A stretch of DNA of 64,000 nucleotides from Phocoena phocoena. Its lineage: Eukaryota > Chordata > Mammalia > Artiodactyla > Phocoenidae. This document shows positions 48,464 through 60,425 of this stretch, in pieces. The translations under genes and the position numbers were made by a program. Below the pieces are notes generated by a model. The model had not been told where the DNA came from, did no database searches, and was given only the letters and a program-made list of their open reading frames with translations. The stretch is from NCBI RefSeq assembly GCF_963924675.1, contig NC_089227.1:49656080-49720079 (forward strand), in the 5' to 3' direction. Numbering within the stretch: the stretch's first letter is position 1; each line of letters starts with the position of its first letter.

Positions 48464-49880
48464 GGGGAGAAATTATCTTAGCCTACATCATATGTCCACA
48501 CCCCAGCTACAAGAGGGGTAGGGAAAAGGAGTCTCATGCTCCTTCCATCCCTCCGATACCACACACTGGGGCAGTCCTGCAGATAGGAAAGAGCTTGAAC
48601 ACTGGGCAGCCAAAAATTTTTAAAAATTAAAAATCCTAAAAATGTCCACTGCAGTCATATATGTATGCAGTCATATGTGTATTTAGTGATATGTAACACA
48701 AGTCTTGTGCTACAATGCCTGGCTACAATGTTTTCTTGCAGTAGTCAATGAATAATTATTTGTGATTGATAAAGAGCTACGTAGTTTAAATTTAACTATA
48801 TAGGACATAAATGGGAAGCTACAGAATTTAGTCTCTACATACTGGTCTATTTATGATGAGCACAAATCATGATATAAGAAGGGAATGAAACAGGAACAGA
48901 AAGTTTTATGTCAATGGTGCCTATTCAGATAGTTATTATTATACTACCTCATAAGCAGAGCTTTACCATTTCTATGTGGGCCTAGATATCTCCTAGCTTT
49001 TTCCTTCTGAAGTCCCATTTTCTAGGACAAATGAAAAGCACCAGATCAAAGCATTTTTCTCTCTACTTCTTTGCTGAGATAAACACATGATCCCAGTTAT
49101 CACCCCATCTCAAGCATCTCTAGCGTACACACCTTAGGTGACTGTTTCCCAGGGTCTGCAGAAAGCTTGAGATTAAACTTTAAAAAGATTCATATCCTTT
49201 CTCCTTTGGGGCTCTCTCTACCATACAGTATGTCACTATCTATTTCAAGAAACCAATCCTAAGGAAGCAAAGAAATTCTAGATATACAGATAGCAGGTTA
49301 TTAGGAAGTTGTTAAAGATAAATAAGGTATCTTCAAAACCTTTTGAGACTCCCCATAAAATTTTGGTGTAGAAATACAATACTGATATGGATAGACCCAT
49401 AATCTGACAGGTTAGAACATTTTATCTCTTAAATTCTTGAAAGGGGTAATTAAACGCTGAACTCTGAGTTTAAGGAAGATTATCCTGGTCATTTGTGTAG
49501 AAAGGACTGGAGCAAGGTGAATGAAGGTAGGTGATAAAGACCAGGATGCAGGCTGTGGAGATAAAATGACAGCATAAATATAAGAAAATTCTACTGTCTT
49601 ATCCAGCAGGATGTGTATGATAGATGCTGGGGGTGGGGATGGGGTAGAGAATGTACCACTGGAAGCAAGAGGGCTTCAGATAGGCAAACATTCCAGCTCC
49701 CCTGTTGCAACATATGGTGACATCCTCAGGGTGAGTGCTGAGGTAGTGATTGTTTTGGCAATAATCAGCAGGGCAGCAGTCAAAGGGGTTCCCTCTTCAC
49801 TTATTGCCCTAAAAATGTATGGAATGGTTTCAAGTGTTCTGATTAAGGGCAACCAAGGAATGATTGGATTTTTGCCCTTA
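48464..49880. other. Mostly unique sequence
   Basis: No gene is recognised. A stretch at about 49440-49600 faintly resembles reversed L2 (AAGATTATCCTGGTCATTTG, AGGACTGGAGCAAGG) but is too weak to call. Confidence 0.45.
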
Positions 49881-49884
49881 ATAA

Positions 49885-50105
49885 TAACCATCACTGATTA
49901 AGTAGCTACCCAGTGGGGACCACTATATTAGGTACTTAACATGTACTGCCTCATATACTCTACATAATTTTACAGTTGAGGAACTGAAGCTCAGAGAGGT
50001 TCCATAATTTTTCCAGAATCACATAGCAAATAAGTGGCAGACCTAGGAACTGAATCTAAGGATCCCCACTTCCAAGTGCATCCTCTATTTACTGAACCAC
50101 AGCAT
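49885..50105 (-). mobile_element. MIR SINE
   Basis: Reversed MIR: TTAGGTACTTAACATGTACTG, GAGGAACTGAAGCTCAGAGAGG, AATCACATAGCAAATAAGTGG, and the tRNA-related end. Confidence 0.75.
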
Positions 50106-50234
50106 CTCAAAACAAACGTGCTGAAAGAGAAGGTGCTTGACTTATGATTAAAAAATAATGCTGTTACCAGAGGGCAGACAGCAGAAGCAAGAAGAACTAC
50201 AATCATGCAGCCTGTGAAAGAAAAACCACATTCA

Positions 50235-50240
50235 AAAAAA
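50235..50240 (+). repeat. Short A-run inside a direct repeat in L1 5' UTR
   Basis: AAAAACCACATTCA occurs at 50221-50234 and 50241-50254 with six extra A between. I would expect a single copy in this L1 region. It may be a tiny poly(A)-only insertion or a slippage duplication. It lies upstream of the ORF1 start. Confidence 0.65.
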
Positions 50241-50270
50241 AAAAACCACATTCACAGAAAGATAGACAAG

Positions 50271-51404
50271 ATGAAAAGGCAGAGGGCTATGTACCAGATG
50301 AAGAAACAAGATAAAACCCCAGAAAAACAACTAAATGAAGTGGAGATAGGCAAACTTCCAGAAAAAGAATTCAGTATAATGATAGTGAAGATGATCCAGG
50401 ACCTCAGAAAAAGAATGGAGGCAAAGATCAAGAAATGCAAGAAATGTTTAACAAAGACCTAGAAGAATTAAAGAACAAACAAACAGAGATGAACAATACA
50501 ATTACTGAAATGACAACTACACTAGAAGGAATCAATAGCAGAATAACTGAGGCAGAAGAACGGATAAGTGACCTGGAAGACAGAATGGTGGAATTCACTG
50601 CTGAGGAACAGAATAAAGAAAAAAGAATGAAAAGAAATGAAGACAGACTAAGAAACCTCTGGGACAACATTAAATGCAACAACATTCGCATTATAGGGGT
50701 CCCAGAAGAAGAGAGAGAGAAAGGACCCGAGAAAATATTTGAAGAGGGCTTCCCTGGTGGCAAGTGGTTGAGAGTCCACCTGCCGATGCAGGGGACATGG
50801 GTTCATGCTCCGGTCCGGGAAGATCCCACATGCAGCAGAGCAGCTGGGCCTGTGAGTCATAGCCGCTGAGCCTGCGCGTCCAGAGCCTGTGCTCCGCAAC
50901 AGGAGAGGCCACAACAGTGAGAGACCCGCGTACCACAAAAAAAAAAAAAAGAAAAAGAAAAAAGAAAATATTTGAAGATATTATGGTCAAAAACTTCCCT
51001 AACATGGGAAAGGAAATAGCCACCCAAACCAGGAAGCGCAGAGAGTCCCATACAGGATAAACCCAAGGAAAAACATGCCGAGACACATAGTAATCAAACT
51101 GGCAAAAATTAAAGACAAAGAAAAATTATTGAAAGCAGCAAGGGAAAAATGACAAATAACATACAAGGGAACTCCCATAAGGTTAACAGCTGATTTCTCA
51201 GCAGAAACTCTACAAGCCAGAAGGGAGTAGCATAATATACTTAAAGTGATGAAAGGGAAGAACCTACAACCAGGATTACTCTACCCAGCAAGGATCTGAT
51301 TCAGATTTGATGGAGAAATTATAACCTTTACAGACAAGCAAAAGCTGAGAGAGTTCAGCACCACCAAACCAGCTTTACAACAAATGCTAAAGGAACTTCT
51401 CTAG
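50271..51404 (+). pseudogene. L1 ORF1, split by a CHR SINE
   Basis: Starts MKRQRAMYQMKKQDKTPEKQ. An early frame break near 50425-50440 (IKKCKKC versus the expected EKMQEMFNKD) is followed by a good coiled coil (50435-50650: LEELKNKQTEMNNTITEM, ITEAEERISDLEDRM). The RRM start is LWDNIKCNNIRIIGVPEEE. The SINE enters after EKIFEE at 50745, and the C-terminal domain resumes after the TSD. Further stops occur near 51150 and 51230. The normal terminus [12 protein letters not shown] is at 51402-51404. It is not functional. Confidence 0.85.
50746..50963 (+). mobile_element. CHR SINE, short form, in L1 ORF1
   Basis: Short CHR with the head GGGCTTCCCTGGTGGCAAGTGG, lacking two bases of the usual GGCGCAGTGG. 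It has a mixed A/G tail (AAAAAGAAAAAGAAAA). A 15-bp TSD, GAAAATATTTGAAGA, lies at 50731-50745 and 50964-50978. Confidence 0.95.
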
Positions 51405-51462
51405 GCAAGAAACACAAGAGAAGGAAAAGACCTACAATAACGAACCCAAAACAATTAAGACA

Positions 51463-54400
51463 ATGGGAATAGGAACATACTTATTGATAATTACCTTAAA
51501 TGTGAATGGATTAAATGCTCCAACCAGAAGACACAGGCTTGCTGAATGGATCCAAAAACAAGACCCATATATATGGTGTCTACAAGACACCCACTTCAGA
51601 CCTAGGGACACATACAGACTGAAAGTGAGAGGATGGAAAAAGATATTCCGTGAAAATGGAAATCTAAAGAAAGCTGGAGTAGCAATACTCATATCAGATA
51701 AAATAGACTTTAAAATAAAGAATGTTACAAGAGACAAGAAAGGACACTACATAATGATCAAGGGATCAATCCAAGAAGAAGATATAACAATTATAAATAT
51801 ATATGCACCCAACATAGGAGCACCTCAATACATAAGGCAATTGCTAACAGCTATAAAAGGGGAAATCGACAGTAACACAATAATAGTGCGGGACTTTAAC
51901 ACCTCACTTACACCAATGGGCAGATCATCCAAAATGAAAATAAATAAGGAAACAGAAGCTTTAAATGACACAATAGACCAGATAGATTTAACTGTTATTT
52001 ATAGGACATTCCATCCAAAAACAGCAGATTACACTTTCTTCTCAAGTGCACACGGAACATTCTCCAGGATAGATCACGTCTTGGGTCACAAATCAAGCCT
52101 CAGTAAATTCAAGAAAATTGAAATCATATCAGGCATCTTTTATGACCACAACGCTGTGAGATTAGAAATGAATTACAGGGAAAAAAATGTAAAAAACACA
52201 AACACATGGAGGCTAAATAATACATTACTAAATAATCAAGAGATCACTGAAGAAATCAAAGAGGAAATCAAAAAATACCTAGAGAGAAATGACAATGAAA
52301 ACACAACAATCCAAAATCTATGGGATAGAACAACAGCAGTTCTAAGAGGGAAGTTTATAGATATACAAGCCTACCTCAAGAAACAAGAAAAATCTCAAAT
52401 AAACAATCTAACCTTACACCTAAAGGAACTAGAGAAAGAAGAACAAACAAAACCCAAAGTTTGCAGAAGGAAAGAAATCATAAAGATCAGAGCAGAAATA
52501 AATGAAATAGAAACAAAGAAACCAAAAGCAAAGATCAATAAAACTAAAAGCTGGTTCTTTGAGAAGATAAACAAAATTGATAAACCATTAACCAGACTCA
52601 TCAAGGAAAAGAGGGAGAGGACTCAAATCAATAAAATTAGAAATGAAAAAGGAGAAATCACAACAGACACTGCAAAAATACAAAGCATCCTAAGAGACTA
52701 CTACAAGCAACTCTATGCCAATAAAATGGACAACCTGGAAGAAATGGACAAATTCTTAGAAAGGTATAACCTTCCAAGACTGAACCAGAAAGAAATAGAA
52801 ACAGATGAATCACAAGTAATGAAATTGAAACTCTGATTAAAAATCTTCCAACAAACACAAGTCCAGGACCAGATGGCTTCACAGGTGAATTCTATCAAAC
52901 ATTTAGAGAAGAGCTAACACCCATCCTTCTCAAACTCTTCCAAAGAATTGCACAGGAAGGAACACTCCCAAACTCATTCTATGAGGCCACCATCACCCTG
53001 ATACCAAAACCAGCAAAAGATACTACAAAAAAAGAAAATTACAGACCAATATCACTGATGATTATAGATGCAAAAATCCTCAACAAAATACTAGCAAACA
53101 GAATCCAACAACACATTAAAAGGATCATACACTACGATCAAGTGGGATTTATCCCAGGGATGCAAGGATTCTTCAATATATGCAAATCAATCAATGTGAT
53201 ACACCATATTAACAAATTGAAGGAGAAAAACCATATGATCATCTCAATAGATGCAGAAAAAGCTGTCGACAAAATTCAACACCCATTTATATAAAAACTC
53301 TCCAGAAAGTAGGCATAGGGGGAACCTACCTCAACATAATAAAGGCCATATACGACAAACACACAGCAAACATCATTCTCAATGGTGAAAAACTGGAAGC
53401 ATTTCCTCTAAGATCAGGAACAAGACAAGGATGTCCACTCTCACCACTATTATTCAACATCGTTTTGGAAGTTCTAGCTACGGCAATCAGAGAAGAAAAA
53501 GAAATAAAAGGAATACAAATTGGAAAAGAAGAAGTAAAACTGTCACTGTTTGCAGATGACATGATACTATACATAGAGAATCCTAAAAATGCCACCAGAA
53601 AACTACTAGAGCTAATCAATGAATTTGGTAAAGTTGCAGGATACAAAATTAATGCACAGAAATCTCTTGCATTCCTATACACTAATGAGGAAAAATATGA
53701 AAGAGGAAGTAAGGAAACACTCCCATTTACCATTGCAACAAAAATAATAAAATACCTAGGAATAAACCTACCTAGGGAGACAAAAGACCTGTATGCAGAA
53801 AACTATAAGACACTGATGAACGAAATTAAAGATGATACCAACGGATGGAGAGATATATCATATTCTTGGATTGGAAGAATCAATATTGTGAAATGACTAT
53901 ACTACCCAAAGCAGTCTACAGATTCAATGCAATCCCTATCAAATTACCAATGGTATTTTTTACGGAACTAGAACAAAAAAAATTTTAATTTGTATGGAGA
54001 CACAAAAGACCCCGAATAGAGAGAGCAGTCTTGAGGGAAAAAAAACAGAGCTGGAGGAATCAGACTCCCTGACTTCAGACTATACTACAAACCTGCAGTA
54101 ATCAAAACAATATGGTACTGGCACAAAAACAGAAACATAGATCAATGGAACAAGATAGAAAGCCCAGAGATAAACCCACACACCTATGGTCAACTAATCG
54201 ATGACAAAGGAGGCAAGGATATACAATGGAGGGAAGACAGTCTCTTCAATAAGTGGTGCTGGGAAAACTAGACAGCTACATGTAAAAGAATGAAATTAGA
54301 ACACTCCCTAACACCATACACAAAAAGAAACTCAAAATGGATTCGAGACCTAAATGTAAGACAGGACATTGTAAAACTCTTAGAGGAAAACATAGGAAGA

Positions 54401-55488
54401 ACACTCTTTGACATAAATCACAGCAAGATCTTTTTTTGATCCACCTCCTAGAGTAATGGAAATAAAAACAAACAAATGGGACCTAGTGAAACTTAAAAGC
54501 TTTTGCAAAGCAAAGGAAACCATAACCAAGACGAAAAGACAGCCCTCAGAATGGGAGAAAATATTTGCAAACAAATCAATGGACAAAGGATTAATCTCCA
54601 AAATATATAAACAGCTCATGCAGCTCAATATTAAAGAAACAAACAACCCAATCCAAAAATGGGCAGAAAACCTAAATAGACATTTCTCCAGAGAAGACAT
54701 ACAGATGGCCAAGAAGCACATGAAAAGCTGCTCAACATCACTAATTATTAGAGAAATGCAAATCAAAACTACAATGAGGGGCTTCCCTGGTGGCACGGTG
54801 GTTGAGAGTCCGCCTGCCGATGCAGGGGACTCGGGTTCGTGCCCCGGTCCGGGAGGATCCCACATGCCGCGGAGCGGCTGGGCCCGTGAGCCATGGCCGC
54901 TGAGCCTGCGCGTCCGGAGCCTGTGCTCCGCAACGGGCGAGGCCACAACAGTGAGAGGCCCGCGTAAAAAAAAAAAAAAAAAAAAAAACTACAATGAGGT
55001 ATCACCTCACCCCAGTTAGAAGGAGCATCATCAGAAAATCTGCAATCAACAAATGCTGGAGAGGGTGTGGAGAAAAGGGAACCCTCTTGCACTGCTGGTG
55101 GGTATGTATATTGATACAGCCACTATGGAGAACAGTATGGAGGTTCCTTAAAAAAATAAAAGTAGAATTACCGTATGACCCAGCAATCCCCCTACTGGAC
55201 ATATATCCAGAGAAAACCATAATTCAAGAAGACACATGCACCCCAATGTTCATTGCAGCACTGTTTACAATAGCCAGGTCATGGAAGCAACCTAAATGCC
55301 CATCAACAGACGAATGGATAAAGAAGATGTGGTACATATATACAATGGAATATTACTCAGCCATAAAAAGGAATGAAATTGAGACATTTGTTGAGACATG
55401 GATGGATCTAGAGACTGTCATACAGAGTGAAGTAAGTCAGAAAGAGAAAAACAAATATCATATATTAGTGCATGTTTGTGGAACCTAG
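51463..55488 (+). pseudogene. L1 ORF2, disrupted, with degenerate endonuclease residues
   Basis: ORF2p would nick DNA and prime reverse transcription. The first frame, 51463-52836 (457 codons), covers the endonuclease and linker. The usual CLQETHF reads CLQDTHF, GDFN reads RDFN, and the SDH motif reads YDH, so key catalytic positions are altered. A frame break near 52800-52836 precedes the RT entry. A single-base loss at about 53290 (ATTTATATAAAA for the expected ATTTATGATAAAA) breaks the frame again after AVDKIQHPF. The next frame (to 53896) keeps the RT catalytic motif FADD near 53552. A further break at 53896 and a CHR SINE at 54780 follow. The C-terminal frame 54994-55488 holds the Cys-rich segment and ends ILVHVCGT. 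Confidence 0.9.
54780..54984 (+). mobile_element. CHR SINE, short form, youngest-looking copy
   Basis: Short CHR in the ORF2 C-terminal region, with nearly all CpGs of the family kept and a pure A-tail. A perfect 15-bp TSD, AAAACTACAATGAGG, lies at 54765-54779 and 54985-54999. Confidence 0.96.
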
Positions 55489-55763
55489 AAAAATGGTACA
55501 GATGAACCAGTTTGCAGGGCAGAAGGTGAGACACAGATACAGAGAACAAATGTATGGACACCAAGGGGGGAAAGCCACTGTGGGGGGGGGGGATGGTGGT
55601 GTGCTGAATTGGGCGATTGGGATTGACATGTATACACTGATGTGTATAAAATTGATGACAATAAGAACCTGCTGTATAAAAAAATAAATAAAATTTAAAA
55701 ATTAAAAAAAATAAAATAATGCTGTTGTGAATTATATTGATGGGTGATTAAAATGGTATTTCC

Positions 55764-55977
55764 GGGCTTCCCTGGTGGCGCAGTGGTTGAGAGTCCGCCT
55801 GCCGATGCAGGGGACATGGGTTCGTGCCCCAGTCCGGGAAGATCCCACATGCCGCGGAGCGGCTGGGCCCGTAAGCCATGGCTGCTGAGCCTGCGCGTCC
55901 GGAGCCTGTGCTCCGCAACGGGAGAAGCCACAACGGGGAGAGGCCCACGTACCGCAAAAAAAAAGAAAAAAAAAAAA
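55764..55977 (+). mobile_element. CHR SINE, short form, just outside the L1
   Basis: Short CHR with many CpGs and an A-tail interrupted by one G. TSD GGTATTTCC at 55755-55763 and 55978-55986. It lies 51 bp right of the end of the large L1. Confidence 0.95.
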
Positions 55978-55986
55978 GGTATTTCC

Positions 55987-56395
55987 TTTGGTGGCATACT
56001 AACTCAGCAGCAACAGAGCAAAAAGCATTTCCCTGGTAATACTGTCACATTTAAAAAAGAAATTTAGGGCTCTTTTGTCCATGTTACTGGGAAGTTCTGG
56101 TTATAACTTTTTGACAACCTGGTCACCATTTTGTAGGTATGTACAGTATTCTTTATTTAATATGAAACTTCTGCTTAGAAAATCAATTTATAACATATTA
56201 CTTAAATGCCCCCAAACAAAGGTTAATTATGCATAATTAGGTATAAACACTGCTTCCCCACGAATGTGTTTGCCTTTTCCTTTTGGTAACGATAATGTGA
56301 TTTTTCTGTTTCTCTTTTTGCCCTGGCTTCCAGAGCCAAATCTGATGTTCAACGACAAAAATCTACATCAGTCTATGTGTTTAGAATACTTGCTT
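55987..56395. other. Unique AT-rich sequence
   Basis: About 400 bp without a recognisable gene or repeat. Confidence 0.5.
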
Positions 56396-56399
56396 TCTC

Positions 56400-56720
56400 T
56401 CATTTTCCTTGATTCTGATTTTTATTTAATTATTCACTCATTCAGTAACTATTTGAGAACCTAATATGTGTCAGATGCTTTGCCAAGTAAAGTGGTTACA
56501 AAGATGTACACAACTTGGTTCCCACCTCCAAGACCCTCATAGTCTAATGAGAAAACAACTAACCGTAAGACAATATGATAAATGCTATATATAATAAAGT
56601 TATGCACATGGAACAGTAGAAGGACAAGGTAGAACGATCAGATTGATGAGGGGTTTTGAGTTGGATCTCAAAGTTAGAGATTGGGTTTGATGGATGGATG
56701 GTTGACTGAGGGTCAGGAAT
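56400..56720 (-). mobile_element. L2 3'-end fragment (minus)
   Basis: Pattern ATTCACTCATTCAGTAACTA, GTCAGATGCTTTGCCAAG, CCACCTCCAAGACCCTCATAG, TATGATAAATGCTATA follows the reversed L2 3' end. Confidence 0.6.
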
Positions 56721-57320
56721 TGGGAAAGAGCATCGCAAGTAATTTTATAATTATTTTGCTTTTTATTAACCTTATTGGGTAGATATATTTTGTTTAAAAA
56801 TTGCTTTAAATCCTTCTGGAAAAGAGATGGAAGAGGTTAGAATAGACAGACAGTCAGATTTTCATGCCAATGGATTCTCATGCAGTTGGGGCAAAATAGA
56901 GGCAGACAGCCAAAACACAGCCTGAGCACAGACTCAAGAATGAAAGGTACATTGACTTGCAAATCCAGAGTTCTTCCATGTCCACTTCTTGAGGAGGTTT
57001 GAAGCTGATCCTGTTCATCTCTCTTCGTTGCTTTTTTTTTTCCCGTGGTCACACCCTATACTGCTCCTTTCTGACGGCTCTCCTGGGACGTTAGCCTAAG
57101 TCTCAAGAGATTTTTCAGTCTTTATTTACTAGTGATAAATGCAATTCAGTTCAGTCGTTTAACCTATCATCAGTGACTACTTTTTCTCACATAAGGAAAT
57201 GTACCCCCTTAAGTGCTGAGGTGGCTGTGTTGCATTGTTGCCCACGGTAAACGGTTAGCTCTACTATGCTCTAACCCTCCTGTCTGTTCCTCATTCCTTG
57301 ACATTCTCTTTGCTTTGCAA
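56721..57320. other. Unique sequence, nothing recognised
   Basis: About 600 bp with no recognisable gene or repeat. Confidence 0.5.
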
Positions 57321-57324
57321 GGAG

Positions 57325-57555
57325 CATGGAGTAAAAGCATGGACTTTGCAGTCAGATCTGACTTCGAATTCATGCTCGTCCACTTACTGTCTATGTCATC
57401 TTGGGCAAGTTCCCTAACTTCTGAACCTCAGTTTCTGCATATGTAATGTGATGACACTAAATGAGCCTTTCAGAGTTGGTGAAATAATATATACAAGGAG
57501 TCTAGCAGGTTGCCTGGCATGTGGTAGCTTCAATACATTGTAGCTGCTGCTAAAG
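57325..57555 (+). mobile_element. MIR SINE
   Basis: Sense MIR: AAAGCATGGACTTTGCAGTCAG, TCTTGGGCAAGTTCCCTAAC, CTCAGTTTCTGCATATGTAA, GGTTGCCTGGCATGTGGTAG. Confidence 0.85.
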
Positions 57556-57834
57556 CATTAATGCTGCTTTGCTGTTCATCTAATCATTGTCACAGTGAGA
57601 TTCATTTTTCTTAATCTTTTCCCTTGCTCTCAAAAAAAGTTTTTTTCAAGGGCATTTTACTGACTGAACATCATGTTTACTTTTAAAGGATTTCTTTAGA
57701 AGTCCTCCATTCCCTCCACATTCCCATCCCCACCTTTCCAGAGATTTCGGCTTCCCTTCTCTTCTACCTCGGCAGCCTCTCCCTATCTGCCAAGTCCTCC
57801 CCAAAGTGAAGATCCTATCCCCTCTGTTCTGTTT

Positions 57835-57970
57835 GTCCACATTGGAACATAAGCTCCCCAGGGCAGAAAACTTGTCTTTCTACATATTTGTCAAGTATTG
57901 AGTTCATTTAGAGATGAACTAAATACATAACAAATATACAGTCAGAATACTGTGTTCAATAAATACCTTA
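57835..57970 (+). mobile_element. L2 3'-end fragment
   Basis: TGGAACATAAGCTCCCCAGG, GCAGAAAACTTGTCTTTC, then a CAATAAATACC end resemble the L2 3' terminus with an internal disruption. Confidence 0.5.
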
Positions 57971-59390
57971 GGTATTACCTCTAGGCTCTAATCACACCAA
58001 CTCTATGGACATGAGATGTATAAACAGAGACCTGGCTACAAAAATAATAAAATTAAGTTTTTGGCTGTTCTGCATCAGAAACAGGCTGTCAATGGATGGG
58101 TAGCCAAGGTGTTTCCTGCCCTGCTCTCTCTAAGAGCAGAGCCTCAGCTATCACACCAGGGATCATACTCACAGGGCCACCCATAGTCCACAGACTAGCC
58201 CAGTGCATCTTCCTTCCCCTGCAGCATCAGCCATGGCCAAGCTGCTGAAACCTCTCAGGTGCAATTTCTCCAGCACGAGTAGGCTGTGCTTCACAACTGC
58301 TTGCCTCTGTATATGTTGTTTCTAATTATTGTATGGGTCTGGCTCTGTCTCAGCTAATCTCTAGGCTCCTAGAAATTGCCTTTTCCTTCTTTTTTCTTCC
58401 CTTACAATACTGAGCACTTAATCTGTGCTCAAGAATTAATTTGTTTTGACTCTAAGAGGCTCAAAAATGATGGTCCCTCCCTGTAAAGTTTTGACTGACT
58501 TCTCATTTCTTTTTAAAATGTTTTCTTTTTTTTAACAGTGTTTATGAGATTTTTAATAAAAACTATAGTTGAGTTTTCACAATATAAATCATAACTAATA
58601 CAGAAAAGATCAAGCACTATTATGTAAATAATTTTTGTAATAAAATTCTTTCCATAAACTTCCTAATAGACTCTTTTGAATGAAATGACTCTTCTCCATT
58701 CTTAAATGGATAATTTTCTGTATAACGAATGCACATTCATGGTTTAATATAGCTGTATTTGACTGTAACTTTCCCCCACTTTCTAAACCCCATGGTGCCT
58801 GCAATTAACTAGTACATTTCTTTTTTAAAGTTTTATCTTTAAAAAAAGGAAAAGGAGGCAGCAAGTTTCATACATAATGAGACTTAAATTTTCATCTCCT
58901 TAGTTTTTACTTAACTCCCCCAAAGAAGTAAGAATCTTTACAGACTTAAAAAAAAAAAAGAAATTATATTGCCACAAGTCCACAGATCATGAAGAAACCA
59001 TTCCAACCTCTCCCCTCACCCCCCCATCTCTCCCAATACCTCTCTTCCCTCTCTCCCTTTCTCTCTCTTTTTTCCTTCCTGTTTCCCTCCTCTCTCTCTC
59101 GATATTAAGCAGTAACGGCAGTATTACACAAGAAATAACTGTCAAAGCCAGCATTTAAACCTGTATCTTCCCTGACTCCAAAATTTTTTTTTTCAGGTGT
59201 CATTTGTGATTTCCTTTTTTCTTTTTTTCTCCACATCTTTATTGGAGTATAAATTCTTTACAATGTTGTGTTAGTTTCTGCTGTACAACAAAGTGAATCA
59301 GCTATACATATACATATATCCCCATATCCCCTCCCTCTTGAGCCTCCCTCCCACCCTCCCTATCCCACCCCTCTAGTTCAAATTGTGTAT
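57971..59390. other. Unique sequence with a polypyrimidine tract
   Basis: No gene is recognised. 59002-59100 is almost purely pyrimidine on the plus strand (C/T-rich, with CTCTCTCT ends). The remainder is AT-rich. Confidence 0.5.
59228..59378 (-). mobile_element. Short L1 3' terminus (minus)
   Basis: Only the last 150 bp of an L1: CCACATCTTTATTGGAGTAT, ACAATGTTGTGTTAGTTTC, AACAAAGTGAATCAGCTATA, ending in the pyrimidine-rich part CCACCCTCCCTATCCC. No clear TSD was found. Confidence 0.85.
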
Positions 59391-59672
59391 ATAAAATATT
59401 TCCAACATCTAGAAAAGAACCAAAAGATAATATGATATTTATGTACCCAGTACCTGGATTAAACAAATGTTAATATTTTCCATATTTTCATCAACCCTCT
59501 TTTTTGTTTTTAAATGCTACAAGCACAGAGAAAATCACCCCATTTCTTCTTTCTCCCTCCGTCCCTCAAGATAAGATATCTTTCACTTGGTCCAGTTCAT
59601 TCACATCTAAGGTTTTTATCTACTACATATGTAATTATCTATAAACTATATATTATTGTTGCAAGTGTTTTA

Positions 59673-59920
59673 CTTCTTTGTTTGAATTTTTATTAAAATA
59701 TAGTTGATTTACAATGTTTTGTTAGTTTCAGGTGTACAGCAAAGTGATCCAGTTTTACATATATATATATGTATATAAACTTTTTTTAGATTCTTTTCCA
59801 TTTTAAGTTATTACAAGATATTGAGTACAGTTCCCTGTGCTATACAATAGGTCCTTGTTGGTTATTTATTTTATATACAGTAGTGTGTATATTTTAATCC
59901 CAAACTCCTAACTTATCTCT
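59673..59920 (-). mobile_element. Short L1 3' end (minus) of a different subfamily
   Basis: AATTTTTATTAAAATATAGTTG, TTAGTTTCAGGTGTACAGC, ACAAGATATTGAGTACAGTTCC, AATCCCAAACTCCTAAC. TSD CAAGTGTTTTA at 59662-59672 and 59921-59931. Confidence 0.85.
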
Positions 59921-60214
59921 CAAGTGTTTTAAAAAGTTTACATCATCCCTGGTGTTACTGTATATATCTTGCTGCACTTTGCTTTTTTGTACAATATTCT
60001 ATCTTTGAGCTTCGTCTATGTTGATATGTGTGGGTCCGGTTCATTTATTTTAGCTCCTGAAATAGTAGTCCATGGGTATATCCACCCATTCCCCTTTGGA
60101 GGGGCAGTTCGGCCATTCATGCCCTTTTGCTGTTCTAAGCAGTACTGCAGTGACCATTTGTAAACATGGCTCTTGGGGCATGAACTTCTCCAGGCAGAGT
60201 TGGGTGGATAACAC

Positions 60215-60425
60215 CTTAGGCTCTGAAACGCAGTTGCCCACTCCAAATGCAAGCTCCATCACAAAATCACAACAGTGTGACCTTGGGCGTGTTACTAATT
60301 TCTCTGTGCCTGGGTTTCCTCTTCAGTAAAATTAGGATAATGATAGCACCCCCTTCAAGAGAATAAAGCTGTGAGAACAGAGTCTTACACAAAGTAAGCA
60401 CTCAGTATATGATAGCAATTATTAG
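60215..60425 (+). mobile_element. MIR SINE
   Basis: Sense MIR: ACAGTGTGACCTTGGGCGTG, TCTCTGTGCCTGGGTTTCCTC, TTAGGATAATGATAGCACC, AAAGTAAGCACTCAGTATATG. Confidence 0.8.

Larger units (their letters stand above)
50166..55712 (+). mobile_element. Nearly full-length L1 (plus), inactive
   Basis: Starts in the 5' UTR (ACCAGAGGGCAGACAGCAGA), so it is slightly 5'-truncated. ORF1 is at 50271-51404, ORF2 at 51463-55488, then a G-rich 3' UTR with a G10 run (55586-55595) and an A-rich end. A perfect 14-bp TSD, AAAATAATGCTGTT, lies at 50152-50165 and 55713-55726. Two short CHR SINEs later landed in ORF1 and ORF2. Frame breaks in both ORFs make it non-autonomous. Confidence 0.93.

Noticed and set aside
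51463..52836. 457-codon open frame as a functional endonuclease gene
   Set aside because: It is the L1 ORF2 N-terminal part with altered catalytic motifs and a downstream frame break.
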